Below, one piece after another: positions 7,592 to 16,022 of a DNA stretch of 64,000 nucleotides. Position 1 is the first letter of the stretch; each line of letters begins with the position of its first letter. The notes below the pieces were generated by a model, which saw only the letters and a program-made list of their open reading frames with translations, was not told the origin of the DNA and made no database searches. Made by a program: the position numbers and the translations under genes. Source of the DNA: Anaerofustis sp. (lineage in GTDB: Bacteria > Bacillota > Clostridia > Eubacteriales > Anaerofustaceae); the NCBI RefSeq assembly GCF_019420015.1, contig NZ_JAHZIA010000011.1, positions 1 to 64,000 of the forward strand, written 5' to 3'.

Positions 7592-7914
7592 GAGATAAGA
7601 AAAATTTACTTGATAATTTGTTAGAAAGATATGGAAATGATTTTAGTGCAATGATAAATTTTCATGGAGAAGAAATATCAAAATTTATATTAATTGAAGA
7701 ATGTTCTGAATTGATACAATCATCTGTAAAAATGCTTAGAATGAAAAATTATTCAGATTTTCTGAAATATAGAGCAAGTTTATTAGAAGAGAGCGCAGAT
7801 GTTATTATTTCTCTCTATATTTATTTGAAAGCACAAAAAATAGATTTAAAAGAGTTAATAGAAGAGATAGATATTAAAATGAAAAGAAATATAAAAAGGA
7901 TAAATATTGAATAA
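7579..7914 (+). CDS. MazG-like nucleotide pyrophosphohydrolase
   Basis: 111 residues, all-helical. The metal-binding pairs typical of the MazG/dUTPase-like helical fold are visible: IEECSE near residue 34 and LEESADVI near 70. Such enzymes cleave NTPs to NMPs, and phage versions are thought to adjust nucleotide or alarmone pools. It is shorter than cellular MazG but normal for phage homologues. The stop overlaps the next ATG. Confidence 0.75.
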   Translation: MGQLGDKKNLLDNLLERYGNDFSAMINFHGEEISKFILIEECSELIQSSVKMLRMKNYSDFLKYRASLLEESADVIISLYIYLKAQKIDLKELIEEIDIKMKRNIKRINIE

Positions 7915-8234
7915 TGTCTAACAGAATTAAAAAAAATAGAAAGAAAAAGAAATTGGTAACAAATAAAGAAATTGAAAAAATAAAAGATGATATTACTAAT
8001 GATGCAATTAGAAAAGCCTTTATATTAATGTTATGTATTCCAACGATGGTAATACATGATAAATATGCAAGTTTAATGAAAAAAGTCGATGAACAGAATA
8101 GAAATAGAGAAGAAAGGTTTATAGATTTTTGCTTAAATAATTATGAGTGTATTTTAGAAAATAAAGTTGAGCTAAGAGAATTAGTAAAAATATTAAAAGA
8201 AGAAACAGGAGTAGATATATCTAATATAACCTGA
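7914..8234 (+). CDS. Hypothetical helical protein
   Basis: 106 residues: a very basic N-terminus (NRIKKNRKKKKL), then helices with a mildly hydrophobic stretch (AFILMLCIPTMVIH), then charged helices. Start overlaps the MazG-like stop by one base. No family recognised. Confidence 0.6.
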   Translation: MSNRIKKNRKKKKLVTNKEIEKIKDDITNDAIRKAFILMLCIPTMVIHDKYASLMKKVDEQNRNREERFIDFCLNNYECILENKVELRELVKILKEETGVDISNIT

Positions 8235-8244
8235 GGGATTAAAA

Positions 8245-8769
8245 ATGTATATAAAAGAAATAAATAAATTAATAAATAAGGTTAAAAATGATAAAAAATT
8301 ATTAAAATGTGGAAATTATAAGTATAATTATAGCTTGGCCTTGTCGCAAGACAAGGAGGGCTATTTTTATTATTGTTACAAAGGTGAAATAATATTTAAA
8401 TTTAATGATAAAAAGTTAAATGAAAAAGGTTTAAGGGTATATTTGAATAAAAATGATTTAATAAATGATGTAATATTATCAAGTATTAAAGATAATAAAA
8501 GAAAAAGATATAAAGAGTTGAAATGTATACCTGAAATTAAAGATATTAAAAAAAGATCTAAAAAAATAGAAACAATGAGTATCTTTGTTATTGATAAAAA
8601 GAATAGAGTAGCGGTGCAGTCTGAGCATTTAACAAGTGTATATAAGGTTTTAGGCGAAGATGTGAAGATTTACTATCGAAGACAAAAAGATCCTGTCAGG
8701 ATAAAATCAAATAGAGGATACGCACTTCTGTATGGAGTGCACTTATTAAATGATGAATATTTTTTATAA
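8245..8769 (+). CDS. Hypothetical protein
   Basis: 174 residues. A basic N-terminal half with tyrosine-rich strands (YKYNYSLALSQDKEGYFYYCY) is followed by a mixed C-terminal half (MSIFVIDKKNRVAVQSEHL). A terminator-like hairpin lies inside the coding sequence at 8330-8368. Last gene before the promoter at 8786. No family recognised. Confidence 0.6.
   Translation: MYIKEINKLINKVKNDKKLLKCGNYKYNYSLALSQDKEGYFYYCYKGEIIFKFNDKKLNEKGLRVYLNKNDLINDVILSSIKDNKRKRYKELKCIPEIKDIKKRSKKIETMSIFVIDKKNRVAVQSEHLTSVYKVLGEDVKIYYRRQKDPVRIKSNRGYALLYGVHLLNDEYFL
8330..8368 (+). terminator. Intragenic terminator-like hairpin
   Basis: ATAGC (8330-8334) pairs with GCTAT (8360-8364); inside, CCTTGTC and GACAAGG pair around a GCAA tetraloop, and five T follow. 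It lies within the 8245 gene, so it may attenuate transcription, or be silent while the message is translated. Confidence 0.4.
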
Positions 8770-8785
8770 TATATTTAAAAATATA

Positions 8786-8814
8786 TATACAAAATAATAA
8801 AAGTGTGATATAAT
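8786..8814 (+). promoter_or_regulatory. Sigma70-type promoter
   Basis: TATACA (8786-8791), 17 bases, TGA then TATAAT (8809-8814). It immediately precedes an AAGGAGG site and the 30-residue membrane peptide at 8842. Confidence 0.75.
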
Positions 8815-8841
8815 TTAGATATGAGTTAAGGAGGTAGAAAA

Positions 8842-8934
8842 ATGAAAAAAATGATTTTAGAAATAATAACCGGTGGAATAGTAGGAATATCTGTTATGTT
8901 TTTATTGTATATTGCGCCTACAATTTTAATGTAA
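8842..8934 (+). CDS. Small single-span membrane protein
   Basis: 30 residues, almost all one hydrophobic helix (GGIVGISVMFLLYIAPTILM) after a charged MKKM start. A perfect AAGGAGG site and a promoter just upstream support real translation despite its length. Could act on the host membrane; no family recognised. Confidence 0.6.
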   Translation: MKKMILEIITGGIVGISVMFLLYIAPTILM

Positions 8935-8949
8935 TTTGAGGACAATAAA

Positions 8950-9120
8950 TTGGAAGAAAAAGAATATAAAAGTGTTATTGAAACATTGATAAATATAGCC
9001 GAAGAAATACAAAGTTTTAGAGGTAGTTATGTTATGATTCCATATGATGAAACTATATCTAAAAAATTGTTAGTGGCGGCAGATATGATGAGGGTGAAAT
9101 ATGAAAATAAAAATAGGTAA
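8950..9120 (+). CDS. Small hypothetical protein (TTG start)
   Basis: 56 residues from TTG 8950, preceded by GAGGAC. Mostly helical (VIETLINIAEEIQSF; ISKKLLVAADMMRV). It overlaps the next gene by 20 bases in another frame. No family recognised. Confidence 0.5.
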   Translation: MEEKEYKSVIETLINIAEEIQSFRGSYVMIPYDETISKKLLVAADMMRVKYENKNR

Positions 9121-9379
9121 AAGATATTATTTAAATGCAGACAGCAATTGTTTTTTTATAACTAAAGTAAAAATACCTAAAGATAAAACAAAAGATAAAT
9201 ATGAAATAAGAGTTAGCGGTTATCATAGAAATTTAGAAGATTTAATATTAAGTTTTATTGAATATGGAGTGAGAATGACAGATAGAGAATTAGAAGATTT
9301 AAAAGAGTTAGCAGAATATATTGAAGAATTAAAATTAGAAGTAAAATCATGGAATTTGAATAAAATAAAGTTAAGGTAG
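9101..9379 (+). CDS. Hypothetical protein
   Basis: 92 residues. Strands at the start (MKIKIGKRYYLNAD), then helices (TDRELEDLKELAEYIEELKLEV). AGGGTG lies upstream inside the preceding gene. No family recognised. Confidence 0.55.
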   Translation: MKIKIGKRYYLNADSNCFFITKVKIPKDKTKDKYEIRVSGYHRNLEDLILSFIEYGVRMTDRELEDLKELAEYIEELKLEVKSWNLNKIKLR

Positions 9380-9387
9380 AATAAAAA

Positions 9388-9474
9388 ATGAAAATATTAG
9401 ATAAGTTATTTTATATTTGTTTAGGTGTAGTAATAGGATTAGTAGTATCATTAATATTTATTTTGATATTATAG
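9388..9474 (+). CDS. Small single-span membrane protein
   Basis: 28 residues: charged MKILDK followed by one hydrophobic helix (LGVVIGLVVSLIFILIL). Upstream AAGGTAG could serve as ribosome site. Second tiny membrane peptide in this cluster. Function unknown. Confidence 0.45.
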   Translation: MKILDKLFYICLGVVIGLVVSLIFILIL

Positions 9475-9492
9475 TTTATATGGTATAAGAAA

Positions 9493-9915
9493 ATGGAAGT
9501 AAAAATAAAATATGAAAATATGTTTGTTAAGTTTGAATTTTCAAATATAGATTATAAAATAAAATCAGATTTAACAAAGATCTGTCATTTAACTTTGTTA
9601 GAGAATAAAAAAGAAGAATATAAATGTGCAGATTTGATAGAAAATTGGAATAAAATTATTGAACAAATAGAAAATGAAAAAAGAAAAATAAAAAAATGGT
9701 GGAAATTATCAAAATCAGAAAAAGAAATAGAACTGATAAAATTACAAGTGCAAGCAGAAATAAAAAGAACAGAATTAATATCTATAAAAGACAATATAAT
9801 AAATGAAGAAAATATATTGAGAAAACAATTAAGAAATGTTAAAAAATATTTAGATAAAAATGGATTTATTTTATCAAAAGAGATTAAAGGCATAGAACAA
9901 ATATGGCAAAAATAA
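9493..9915 (+). CDS. Coiled-coil hypothetical protein
   Basis: 140 residues. Residues 45-130 form a long charged helix, probably a coiled coil (ENWNKIIEQIENEKRKI...). It overlaps the next gene by 13 bases. No family recognised. Confidence 0.55.
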   Translation: MEVKIKYENMFVKFEFSNIDYKIKSDLTKICHLTLLENKKEEYKCADLIENWNKIIEQIENEKRKIKKWWKLSKSEKEIELIKLQVQAEIKRTELISIKDNIINEENILRKQLRNVKKYLDKNGFILSKEIKGIEQIWQK

Positions 9916-10049
9916 AATGCATCTATTGTAATAAATATCCGAAAGAATGGACTTGCACATTAAATGGTTTAAAAAATATGTATTATTATAAATGTTCTAA
10001 ATGTGGTTTTAAAACAGAAAAAACAAGAAAAGAAGCATTAGAAGAATGA
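9903..10049 (+). CDS. Zinc-ribbon peptide, Lar-like
   Basis: 48 residues with CIYC and CSKCG knuckles 23 residues apart and a KTRKEALEE end. This is the layout of Lar-type (restriction-alleviation) zinc ribbons, whose last motif usually continues E-A-W-N. Here the Trp position is a TGA stop followed by codons for N-K. A restriction-alleviation role is inference only. Confidence 0.5.
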   Translation: MAKIKCIYCNKYPKEWTCTLNGLKNMYYYKCSKCGFKTEKTRKEALEE

Positions 10050-10059
10050 AATAAAATAA

Positions 10060-10362
10060 ATGTATGAAGGTTATGATATTATAAATGATAAAGCAATATT
10101 CCATCCGGCATATTATTTAAATGAAATTAGAGAATATTATAATATGTCAAAAGAAGAATTTGTAAAAATATTAAATATAGAAAAAGATAAAATGTTAAAA
10201 TTATTAAATTATGAAATAAGCATAGATGATAATATAGCTGATGGTTTAGAACAATATTTTGATATTAGTAAAAATTATTGGTTAAAATTGCAATATAAAT
10301 ATGATATTGATAAAAGTAAAAATATAGGGGTAACAATGTTAAATGAAACAAAAGTTAAGTAA
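10060..10362 (+). CDS. HigA-like XRE-family antitoxin/regulator
   Basis: 100 residues. HPAYYLNEIREYYNMSKEEF, a helix-turn-helix, a G-L-E-Q-Y-F helix and then NYWLKLQYKYDID follow the HigA/VapI arrangement. No HigB-type toxin gene is adjacent, so this is an orphan. It could repress phage genes, or act as a spare antitoxin against a host toxin. It overlaps the next gene by 20 bases. Confidence 0.72.
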   Translation: MYEGYDIINDKAIFHPAYYLNEIREYYNMSKEEFVKILNIEKDKMLKLLNYEISIDDNIADGLEQYFDISKNYWLKLQYKYDIDKSKNIGVTMLNETKVK

Positions 10363-10492
10363 ACAAGAAGCAGTAATATTGTTAAGTCAAATGTATTTAC
10401 CATGGTTTAATGAAAAAGAAAAAGAAGCTATTACAATGGCGATAGAAAGTTTACAAAATGATTTAAAGAAAGAAAATAATAATGAAGTTTGA
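10343..10492 (+). CDS. Small helical protein upstream of terminase
   Basis: 49 residues (MKQKLSKQEAVILLSQMY, then IESLQNDLKKEN), two helices. It overlaps both neighbours. The pattern of a short helical protein with EAI and ALxxL-type helices is common in phages; function unknown. Confidence 0.5.
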   Translation: MKQKLSKQEAVILLSQMYLPWFNEKEKEAITMAIESLQNDLKKENNNEV

Positions 10493-11750
10493 TATATTTT
10501 CAAAAAAACAACTAATTGTTTTAACATGGTGGACATCAAAAAGTAAGTTTAAAAATCAAAAAGGCATTATTTGCGACGGATCAGTAAGAAGTGGCAAATC
10601 TTTAAGCATGAGTGCTTCATATATATTTTGGGCTATGAAAAACTTTGATGGTCAGCAATTTGGTATGTCTGGAAGGACAGTAGCCTCATTTAAACGTAAT
10701 GTTATTTTTTGGTTAATACCTTTGTTAAAATCAAGAGGTTATAAAGTAGAATATAAAGACGATACATTAATAGTAAGAATAAAAGATAAAGAAACAGGTA
10801 AAGTAAAAATAAATCATTTTTATGTATTTGGTGGAAGGGATGAAAGTTCTTATGCTACAATACAGGGAATGACAGCGGCAGGATGGTATTTTGATGAAGC
10901 CGCTTTACAACCTCAATCTTTTGTTAATCAGGCAATAAGTAGATGCTCTGTAAAAGGTAGTAAGTTATGGTTTAACTGTAACCCGGATATGCCTAATCAT
11001 TGGTTTAAATTAGAGTTTATTGATAAAGCAGAAGAATTAAATATGTTACATATACATTTTACCATGGACGATAATCCATCTTTAGATGAAGAAGTAAAGC
11101 AAGATTATAAAAAAAGATTTACAGGAGTTTTTTATTTAAGATATATATTAGGACTATGGGCTTTATCCGAGGGTATAATATATGATATGTTTACTGAAGA
11201 AAATAATGTATATTTAAATTTAGATGAAAGTATTAAATTAAATAGTACAAGATATTTTGCAATAGACTATGGAACAACAAATCCTTTCGTAGTGTTAGAT
11301 ATATATGATAATTGGGATGTGTCATATCAGGAAAACGAAATATATTATGATAGTAAAAAAGCACAAAAAAGACTTCCGGATATAGAATATTTAAGAATGA
11401 TAAAAGAGCTTGAAAAAAAAGAAGAAATACCTGTAACTAAAATAGTGGTAGATCCAAGTGCAGAAAGTTTAATTGTTTTGTTAAGAAATGAAGGATATGT
11501 TGTTAAATTGGCAGATAACTCAGTAAGAGAAGGAATAGTGTGTACAAGTTCTGCTTTATGGCAGAAAAAATATAAAATAAATAAAAACAATTGCAAAATG
11601 ACAATCTCCGAATTAGGTGGATATGTATGGGATGATAAAGCAAAACAAAGAGGAGAAGAAAAACCTGTTAAGTTAAATGATCATGCAATGGATGCAATGA
11701 GATATTTTATCAATACAATAATGAGAAAAAGAATATTGGGGAGGGCATAA
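10482..11750 (+). CDS. terL: Terminase large subunit
   Basis: 422 residues. ATPase half: Walker A GSVRSGKS near residue 30 and Walker B GWYFDEAA near 136, followed by a coupling motif (WFNCNPD). Nuclease half: D in AIDYGTTNP near 262, D in VVDPSAE near 324, and D/H in NDHAMDAMRYF near 405. It drives DNA into the procapsid and cuts it at headful or site-specific ends. All catalytic positions look intact. The start overlaps the preceding small gene. Confidence 0.95.
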   Translation: MKFDIFSKKQLIVLTWWTSKSKFKNQKGIICDGSVRSGKSLSMSASYIFWAMKNFDGQQFGMSGRTVASFKRNVIFWLIPLLKSRGYKVEYKDDTLIVRIKDKETGKVKINHFYVFGGRDESSYATIQGMTAAGWYFDEAALQPQSFVNQAISRCSVKGSKLWFNCNPDMPNHWFKLEFIDKAEELNMLHIHFTMDDNPSLDEEVKQDYKKRFTGVFYLRYILGLWALSEGIIYDMFTEENNVYLNLDESIKLNSTRYFAIDYGTTNPFVVLDIYDNWDVSYQENEIYYDSKKAQKRLPDIEYLRMIKELEKKEEIPVTKIVVDPSAESLIVLLRNEGYVVKLADNSVREGIVCTSSALWQKKYKINKNNCKMTISELGGYVWDDKAKQRGEEKPVKLNDHAMDAMRYFINTIMRKRILGRA

Positions 11751-11753
11751 AAT

Positions 11754-12044
11754 ATGAAATACGATAAAATAATAAATTGTTTTATAAATGATAGTGATAT
11801 AAAAATAGATAAATATGGTGTAATTAGGGGTAATTTAAATATAGAATTTATAGTAGATAAAGAGGATTCAGATTTAATAAAATTATTAAGATTAATAGAA
11901 TATAATTGTAATATTGGACACTCTTTTATTTGTGAGGTAGAAGGAGAAAAGTTTTTTATAGATGGTGATGGTAAGTGTAGGTTTAATATTACAAAACAAG
12001 AAGATAGAGAAAAAATCAAAGCTATAATTGAAGGAGAAATTTAA
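11754..12044 (+). CDS. Hypothetical protein
   Basis: 96 residues, three bases after terminase. Strand-rich (YGVIRGNLNIEFIVDKE; HSFICEVEGEKFFIDGDG). Its fold may resemble the protein at 1159, which also has short strands and a polar tail. No family recognised. Confidence 0.55.
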   Translation: MKYDKIINCFINDSDIKIDKYGVIRGNLNIEFIVDKEDSDLIKLLRLIEYNCNIGHSFICEVEGEKFFIDGDGKCRFNITKQEDREKIKAIIEGEI

Positions 12045-12224
12045 ATGATAAATAAAAGCATGTTAAATAAGTTATATGAAATAGAAAGTATATCATTTGG
12101 TGAAATAAAGAAAAATAATTTTAATTATAATATACCGTATGTTAATAAATTTAAAGAAATAGAATTATTAGTAAATGATATAATACAAGATATAAAAGAA
12201 AAAGAAGAAGAGGAGAGTAATTAA
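12045..12224 (+). CDS. Small hypothetical protein
   Basis: 59 residues from ATG 12045, directly after the previous stop, with AAGGAG at 12031-12036. Helical with an acidic end (KEKEEEESN). Last gene before the promoter at 12234. Confidence 0.5.
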   Translation: MINKSMLNKLYEIESISFGEIKKNNFNYNIPYVNKFKEIELLVNDIIQDIKEKEEEESN

Positions 12225-12233
12225 AAAAAAGTA

Positions 12234-12262
12234 TTTACAAATTTTTAAAAGTATGATACTAT
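12234..12262 (+). promoter_or_regulatory. Sigma70-type promoter
   Basis: TTTACA (12234-12239), 17 bases, TGA then TACTAT (12257-12262). Drives the 12308 gene. Confidence 0.72.
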
Positions 12263-12307
12263 AAATATAGAAATGATAGTTATTAGATGTATTTAGGAGG
12301 TAGAAAA

Positions 12308-12577
12308 ATGTTTGAAAGAATTGCGCTTCATGAAATGATTTATTGTAGTCATAAAGCAGTTATTTCTACAGTTAAAATCTATGATGAGTATGAAACAATA
12401 GTTATGTTTTTAAATGATGGTGAAGAAATAGAAATTGCTCGTTCTAAAACTTTAGATGAAGCAAAAGAAAAGCACAATAATTTAGTAAAGAAATATAATG
12501 ATATAATATATAATGGGGGTATAAGTAAAAATTTAGGAGTTGAAAATGTAGGACAGTTTGTAAACAGAATAGTTTAG
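12308..12577 (+). CDS. Hypothetical protein
   Basis: 89 residues from ATG 12308, chosen because AGGAGG lies 9 bases upstream. Strands (ALHEMIYCSHKAVISTVKIY, ETIVMFLNDGEEIEIA) then a helix (DEAKEKHNNLVKKY). It sits 45 bases downstream of a promoter, the usual position of small early genes here. No family recognised. Confidence 0.6.
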   Translation: MFERIALHEMIYCSHKAVISTVKIYDEYETIVMFLNDGEEIEIARSKTLDEAKEKHNNLVKKYNDIIYNGGISKNLGVENVGQFVNRIV

Positions 12578-12656
12578 TATTATATAAATAGACATGAAGT
12601 ATTTATATTTTATGATGTAGAAGATATTTTTATTAAATAACTTAAGGAGAATATAG

Positions 12657-12764
12657 ATGAATAAAGAGTTAAAAGAGATAGCATTAGATTTAGGTAAAAT
12701 GAATGATTTAGAATTGTCAATTTATTATGAAGTAGCAAAAGAAAAAAATGCAAAATGTATCTAA
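12657..12764 (+). CDS. Tiny hypothetical protein
   Basis: 35 residues with an AAGGAG site seven bases upstream; helical (LKEIALDLGKMNDLELSIYYEVAKE). Overlaps the next gene by 17 bases. Unknown function; credible mainly because of its ribosome site. Confidence 0.42.
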   Translation: MNKELKEIALDLGKMNDLELSIYYEVAKEKNAKCI

Positions 12765-13008
12765 AATTATAGATGAATTAAATCATTTAAATCATAATGA
12801 GGAAGAGGAATATGAAAAGTTTTATTATAAAACAGTGCAAGATAGTGTAAATGAAATAATAGATCTTGTAATAACTGAAATGAGCATGATAGAAGGAGAG
12901 TTAAGATGTAGGTTAGATGATATGATAAATATTTTAATTTCAATTGAAAGAGAATTAAAACCATATGAAGTAGAAAGGCTATTAAGAATGTTGATAAAAA
13001 GGTATTAA
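12748..13008 (+). CDS. Hypothetical helical protein
   Basis: 86 residues, acidic and helical throughout (IDELNHLNHNEEEEYEKF; RLDDMINILISIEREL). No clear ribosome site, so translation may be coupled to the overlapping upstream gene. No family recognised. Confidence 0.5.
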   Translation: MQNVSKIIDELNHLNHNEEEEYEKFYYKTVQDSVNEIIDLVITEMSMIEGELRCRLDDMINILISIERELKPYEVERLLRMLIKRY

Positions 13009-13134
13009 TAAATTAATAAATTAGATTGAATGAGGAAAAGTTAGATGAAAGTTTATAAAGTTGCACATGAAAAATAAGTTATTTGATTTAGAAGATTATG
13101 ATTTAATCTTAGATAATTATTAGGATAAAACTAT

Positions 13135-13156
13135 TCCCTACTTTAGTAGGGATTTT
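13135..13156 (+). terminator. Short hairpin followed by TTTT
   Basis: TCCCTACT (13135-13142) pairs with AGTAGGGA (13145-13152), then TTTT. A weak intrinsic terminator before the portal block. Two tiny open frames (13044, 13067) in the 170-base gap before it may be leader peptides; neither is well supported. Confidence 0.6.
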
Positions 13157-13178
13157 GCTATATAAAGAAATAAGTAAA

Positions 13179-13655
13179 ATGGCTAATCATAAAAAAGACT
13201 ACGATGTAATATTAAGGTCAAAAAGAGAATCGCAAAAACAAAGAGCACGTTTAAAAAAGAATATAAAAGTTACCGAAGAAGATGTAAGAAAAATAGAAGA
13301 GTTAATAAAAAAAGAAAAAGAAAACGGGGTAGAGAAAAGTATATTTAGAACTAAGGGAAATTGCATGTTTATGATAAATAAATTGCTATATAATCCCCGT
13401 TTAATCCCAAGAGAAAGGCTTTGTTTTAATTATAAATTTACAAATGAATCCTGTACAGGAAGATTGAGAGACGGAAGAGTTATTTCTGTTAAGATGAAAA
13501 GAATTAATAGTAGGAATGTATATAGAATAAAAGTAAATGGAAAAGTAAAAGCAAAATGTATAGGTCAAACAAAAGCTTGTGAAAAAATAAAAGAATTAAT
13601 TGGTTTACCGGAAGGATGGGATGATGAGCAAGGAAGTGCAAGAATCTTTACTTAG
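13179..13655 (+). CDS. Hypothetical basic protein upstream of portal
   Basis: 158 residues from ATG 13179 (a TTG at 13155 is in frame). N-terminal 60 residues are strongly basic and helical (RSKRESQKQRARLKKN), suggesting nucleic-acid or portal contact. The C-terminal part has strands (GRLRDGRVISVKMKR, VYRIKVNGKVKAKC). The gene overlaps the portal start. No family recognised. Confidence 0.55.
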   Translation: MANHKKDYDVILRSKRESQKQRARLKKNIKVTEEDVRKIEELIKKEKENGVEKSIFRTKGNCMFMINKLLYNPRLIPRERLCFNYKFTNESCTGRLRDGRVISVKMKRINSRNVYRIKVNGKVKAKCIGQTKACEKIKELIGLPEGWDDEQGSARIFT

Positions 13656-15237
13656 AGAAATAGAAGAAATGGAGCCTATTCTTCAAACAGATTCAAAAGA
13701 AATTATAGAGAGTAAATTAAAAAATCAGACAGAAGTATTGAGTAAATTATATACTACGGATGCTTTTCAAAATCAGATGGCGAGATTAGGATTTGGACAG
13801 CCTAATTTAAATGAGGGTGCAGAATATCCTTTAACAAGGATGGGTCAAAATTATACATTGTTTACTTCTCTATATAGAAGTTCATGGATTGTTAGAAAAA
13901 TAGTAGATGTTTTTCCTTCAGATATGTTAAAGAATTGGATAAAATTTAATTCTTCGTTGGATCCTGATAAATTAAGTAAAATAAATTATGTAATACGGAA
14001 AACAAAAACAAAAGAAAAAATAAAAGAAGGATTGAGATGGGCGAGACTGTACGGAGGTGCGGCAGGGCTTATTTTAATAGAAGGTGATGAAGATTTAAGT
14101 GAACCTTTAGATTACGATCAGATAATGTTAGATGATTATAAAGGACTGTTAATAATAGATAGATGGAACGGTGTTTTTCCTGATTTACAGTTAGAATCAG
14201 ATATTTCAGATGATGAGTTTGGTTTACCGGAATATTATTCAATTTCTTTATCTCAAGTATCTAATAATTTAAACTTTAAAGAAGGAGATTTAATAAAGGT
14301 ACATCATTCAAGGATTATAAGATTTAGCGGTAGAGATTTGCCACAATGGGAAAGACAAGCTGAAATGTATTGGGGTGAATCTGAAATCGAGATAGTTTTT
14401 GAAGAGTTAAAGAAGAGGGATAATACTTCTGCAAATATAGCAAGTTTAATATTTTTAGCAAATATTAGAGTATTAAAAATGAATGATTTAGGACAATTAT
14501 TAGGAGCAAGTACACAAAAGGCTCAAGAGAATTTATATAAAGTATTACAAGCACAAAATCAATTAATGTCTAACATGGGAATATATGTTATGGATAAAGA
14601 CGATGATTTTAATACAGAACAGTATAGTTTTAGCGGATTAAATGATATATATGAATCTTTTATGTTAGATGTAGCCGGTGCTTGTGAAATGCCGGTAACA
14701 AAGTTATTCGGCAGAAATCCTGCTGGTTTTAATGCTACAGGAGAAGGAGATTTAACACAATATTATGAAACGGTAGAAGAAAAACAAGAAACTTATTTAC
14801 AGCCAGTTTTAGATAAATTGTTACCGATTATTTTTATGTCAACCTTAGGAGCAGTGCCAGAGGATTTAGACTGGGAATTTAATCCTTGTATGTCTGTTAG
14901 TAGCAAAGATCTTGCAGATTTAGCACAGGCAATGGCCGGACCTATACTTGAAGCGTTTGGAGCTGGCCTGATAACAAAAGAAATAGCTTTGAAAGAATTA
15001 AAACAACAGAATGAAAAGACTGGTATGTGGTCTAATATAACCGATGAAGACATAGAGAAAGCAAAACAAGAAGATGAGCAGGGCGAATTGACTGATGAGG
15101 AAGAAAATAATCTGGTTAGTGAAATTTCTCCGGAAACAGAAAATAATTTAAATTTAGATAATGAAGAAAACAGAGTAGTTTTAAATAATGATTCGTTAAC
15201 TTGGATGGATAGGGTAAAGTCTAAATTGAGAAAGTAA
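13624..15237 (+). CDS. Portal protein (DUF1073 type)
   Basis: About 537 residues. Start ATG 13624, with GGAAGG upstream and inside the previous gene's 3' end. The segment FTSLYRSSWIVRKIVDVFP, the R-W-A-R-L-Y-G-G-A switch and the later HHSRIIRFSGR match the DUF1073 portal group. A glutamine-rich stem helix and an acidic C-terminal tail follow. The dodecameric portal forms the DNA channel and docks terminase. Terminase large subunit lies 1.9 kb upstream, while the next head genes (MuF, protease, capsid) begin more than 12 kb downstream, which is unusual. Confidence 0.9.
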   Translation: MSKEVQESLLREIEEMEPILQTDSKEIIESKLKNQTEVLSKLYTTDAFQNQMARLGFGQPNLNEGAEYPLTRMGQNYTLFTSLYRSSWIVRKIVDVFPSDMLKNWIKFNSSLDPDKLSKINYVIRKTKTKEKIKEGLRWARLYGGAAGLILIEGDEDLSEPLDYDQIMLDDYKGLLIIDRWNGVFPDLQLESDISDDEFGLPEYYSISLSQVSNNLNFKEGDLIKVHHSRIIRFSGRDLPQWERQAEMYWGESEIEIVFEELKKRDNTSANIASLIFLANIRVLKMNDLGQLLGASTQKAQENLYKVLQAQNQLMSNMGIYVMDKDDDFNTEQYSFSGLNDIYESFMLDVAGACEMPVTKLFGRNPAGFNATGEGDLTQYYETVEEKQETYLQPVLDKLLPIIFMSTLGAVPEDLDWEFNPCMSVSSKDLADLAQAMAGPILEAFGAGLITKEIALKELKQQNEKTGMWSNITDEDIEKAKQEDEQGELTDEEENNLVSEISPETENNLNLDNEENRVVLNNDSLTWMDRVKSKLRK

Positions 15238-15247
15238 GGGTATTAAA

Positions 15248-15463
15248 ATGTTAAACAATATAGCAGGTGTCCAGAAATGTGTTAAAGAATTGTATAGTGA
15301 TATAAATTCATTAAATAATAATATTTCTAAGTTTGAAAGTATGTTTGATTTAAAAAGAAAAAGACTTTACACTTTTGATTCTAAAAGTTATAATAAAGGA
15401 AAAGAAGATGTTAAAATTTCAGATATTATCTCAAAATTTAAAATTAATAGAGAAACCAAGTAG
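15248..15463 (+). CDS. Small hypothetical protein
   Basis: 71 residues, helical N-terminal half (VQKCVKELYSDINSLNNNIS), basic C-terminal half. It starts ten bases after the portal and overlaps the next gene by 56 bases in a different frame. No family recognised. Confidence 0.5.
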   Translation: MLNNIAGVQKCVKELYSDINSLNNNISKFESMFDLKRKRLYTFDSKSYNKGKEDVKISDIISKFKINRETK

Positions 15464-16007
15464 AGATATTATAGAAAATCAAATTAATTTTTTAAATGTA
15501 AATTTTTCTTTTAGTGAAGAATGGACAGAAATGAAAAAATTAGTTCAATTTAGCCAAGATAAAGACGATAGAAAAAGAAAAGATATAGATTATTTAGTAA
15601 ATATTGATTTAGGTGAAGAAAATGATGTAACAATTAAAATGCCTTCTGGAATAAAAGCCGGTATTTTAAAAGTTGCTTGTTATGGAGAAATAGCTGAGGA
15701 AGATGAAGATGGAAATAAAATATTTGTAAAAAAAGCAGAAACAAATATTTACAGTATTCCGATAGCAGAAACAGGTATAGATGATGATGATTTAGAACCT
15801 ACAATTGAATGTGATAAGTTCTTTTTATTTAAACAAATGGAATCAAAAGATGAATGGATTATAAACCATAAATTAAAAAAATATCCAAGTGTGTCAATTA
15901 TAGATAGTGCAGGTACAAATGTAATAGGAGAGGTTACATATTTGGATGAAAATAGTTTGAGAATAAATTTCTCAAGTATAATGAGTGGTAAGGCATTTTT
16001 AAATTAA
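15408..16007 (+). CDS. Baseplate/fibre protein with fibre-tip C-terminal domain
   Basis: 199 residues from ATG 15408 (AAAGGAAAAGAAG upstream). The N-terminal 130 residues form a beta domain (VNFSFSEEWTEMKKLVQF...) like upper-baseplate fibre anchors. The C-terminal 50 residues (WIINHKLKKYPSVSIIDSAG, then VTYLDENSLRINFS, ending SGKAFLN) match a module at the tips of many phage fibres. It opens the host-recognition island and probably connects fibres to the baseplate. Confidence 0.7.
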   Translation: MLKFQILSQNLKLIEKPSRDIIENQINFLNVNFSFSEEWTEMKKLVQFSQDKDDRKRKDIDYLVNIDLGEENDVTIKMPSGIKAGILKVACYGEIAEEDEDGNKIFVKKAETNIYSIPIAETGIDDDDLEPTIECDKFFLFKQMESKDEWIINHKLKKYPSVSIIDSAGTNVIGEVTYLDENSLRINFSSIMSGKAFLN

Positions 16008-16022
16008 GAATTGGGGGCTAAA

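Noticed and set aside
9903..10064. TGA at 10047 where Lar-like proteins usually have Trp (EALEE-TGA-NK), suggesting TGA read as Trp.
   Set aside because: Other genes use TGG for Trp, and many end in TGA overlapped by the next start, so the standard bacterial code fits the window.
12594..12656. Very short frames in the gaps at 12594, 13044 and 13067.
   Set aside because: Fewer than 20 codons with poor ribosome sites; mentioned only as possible leader peptides.
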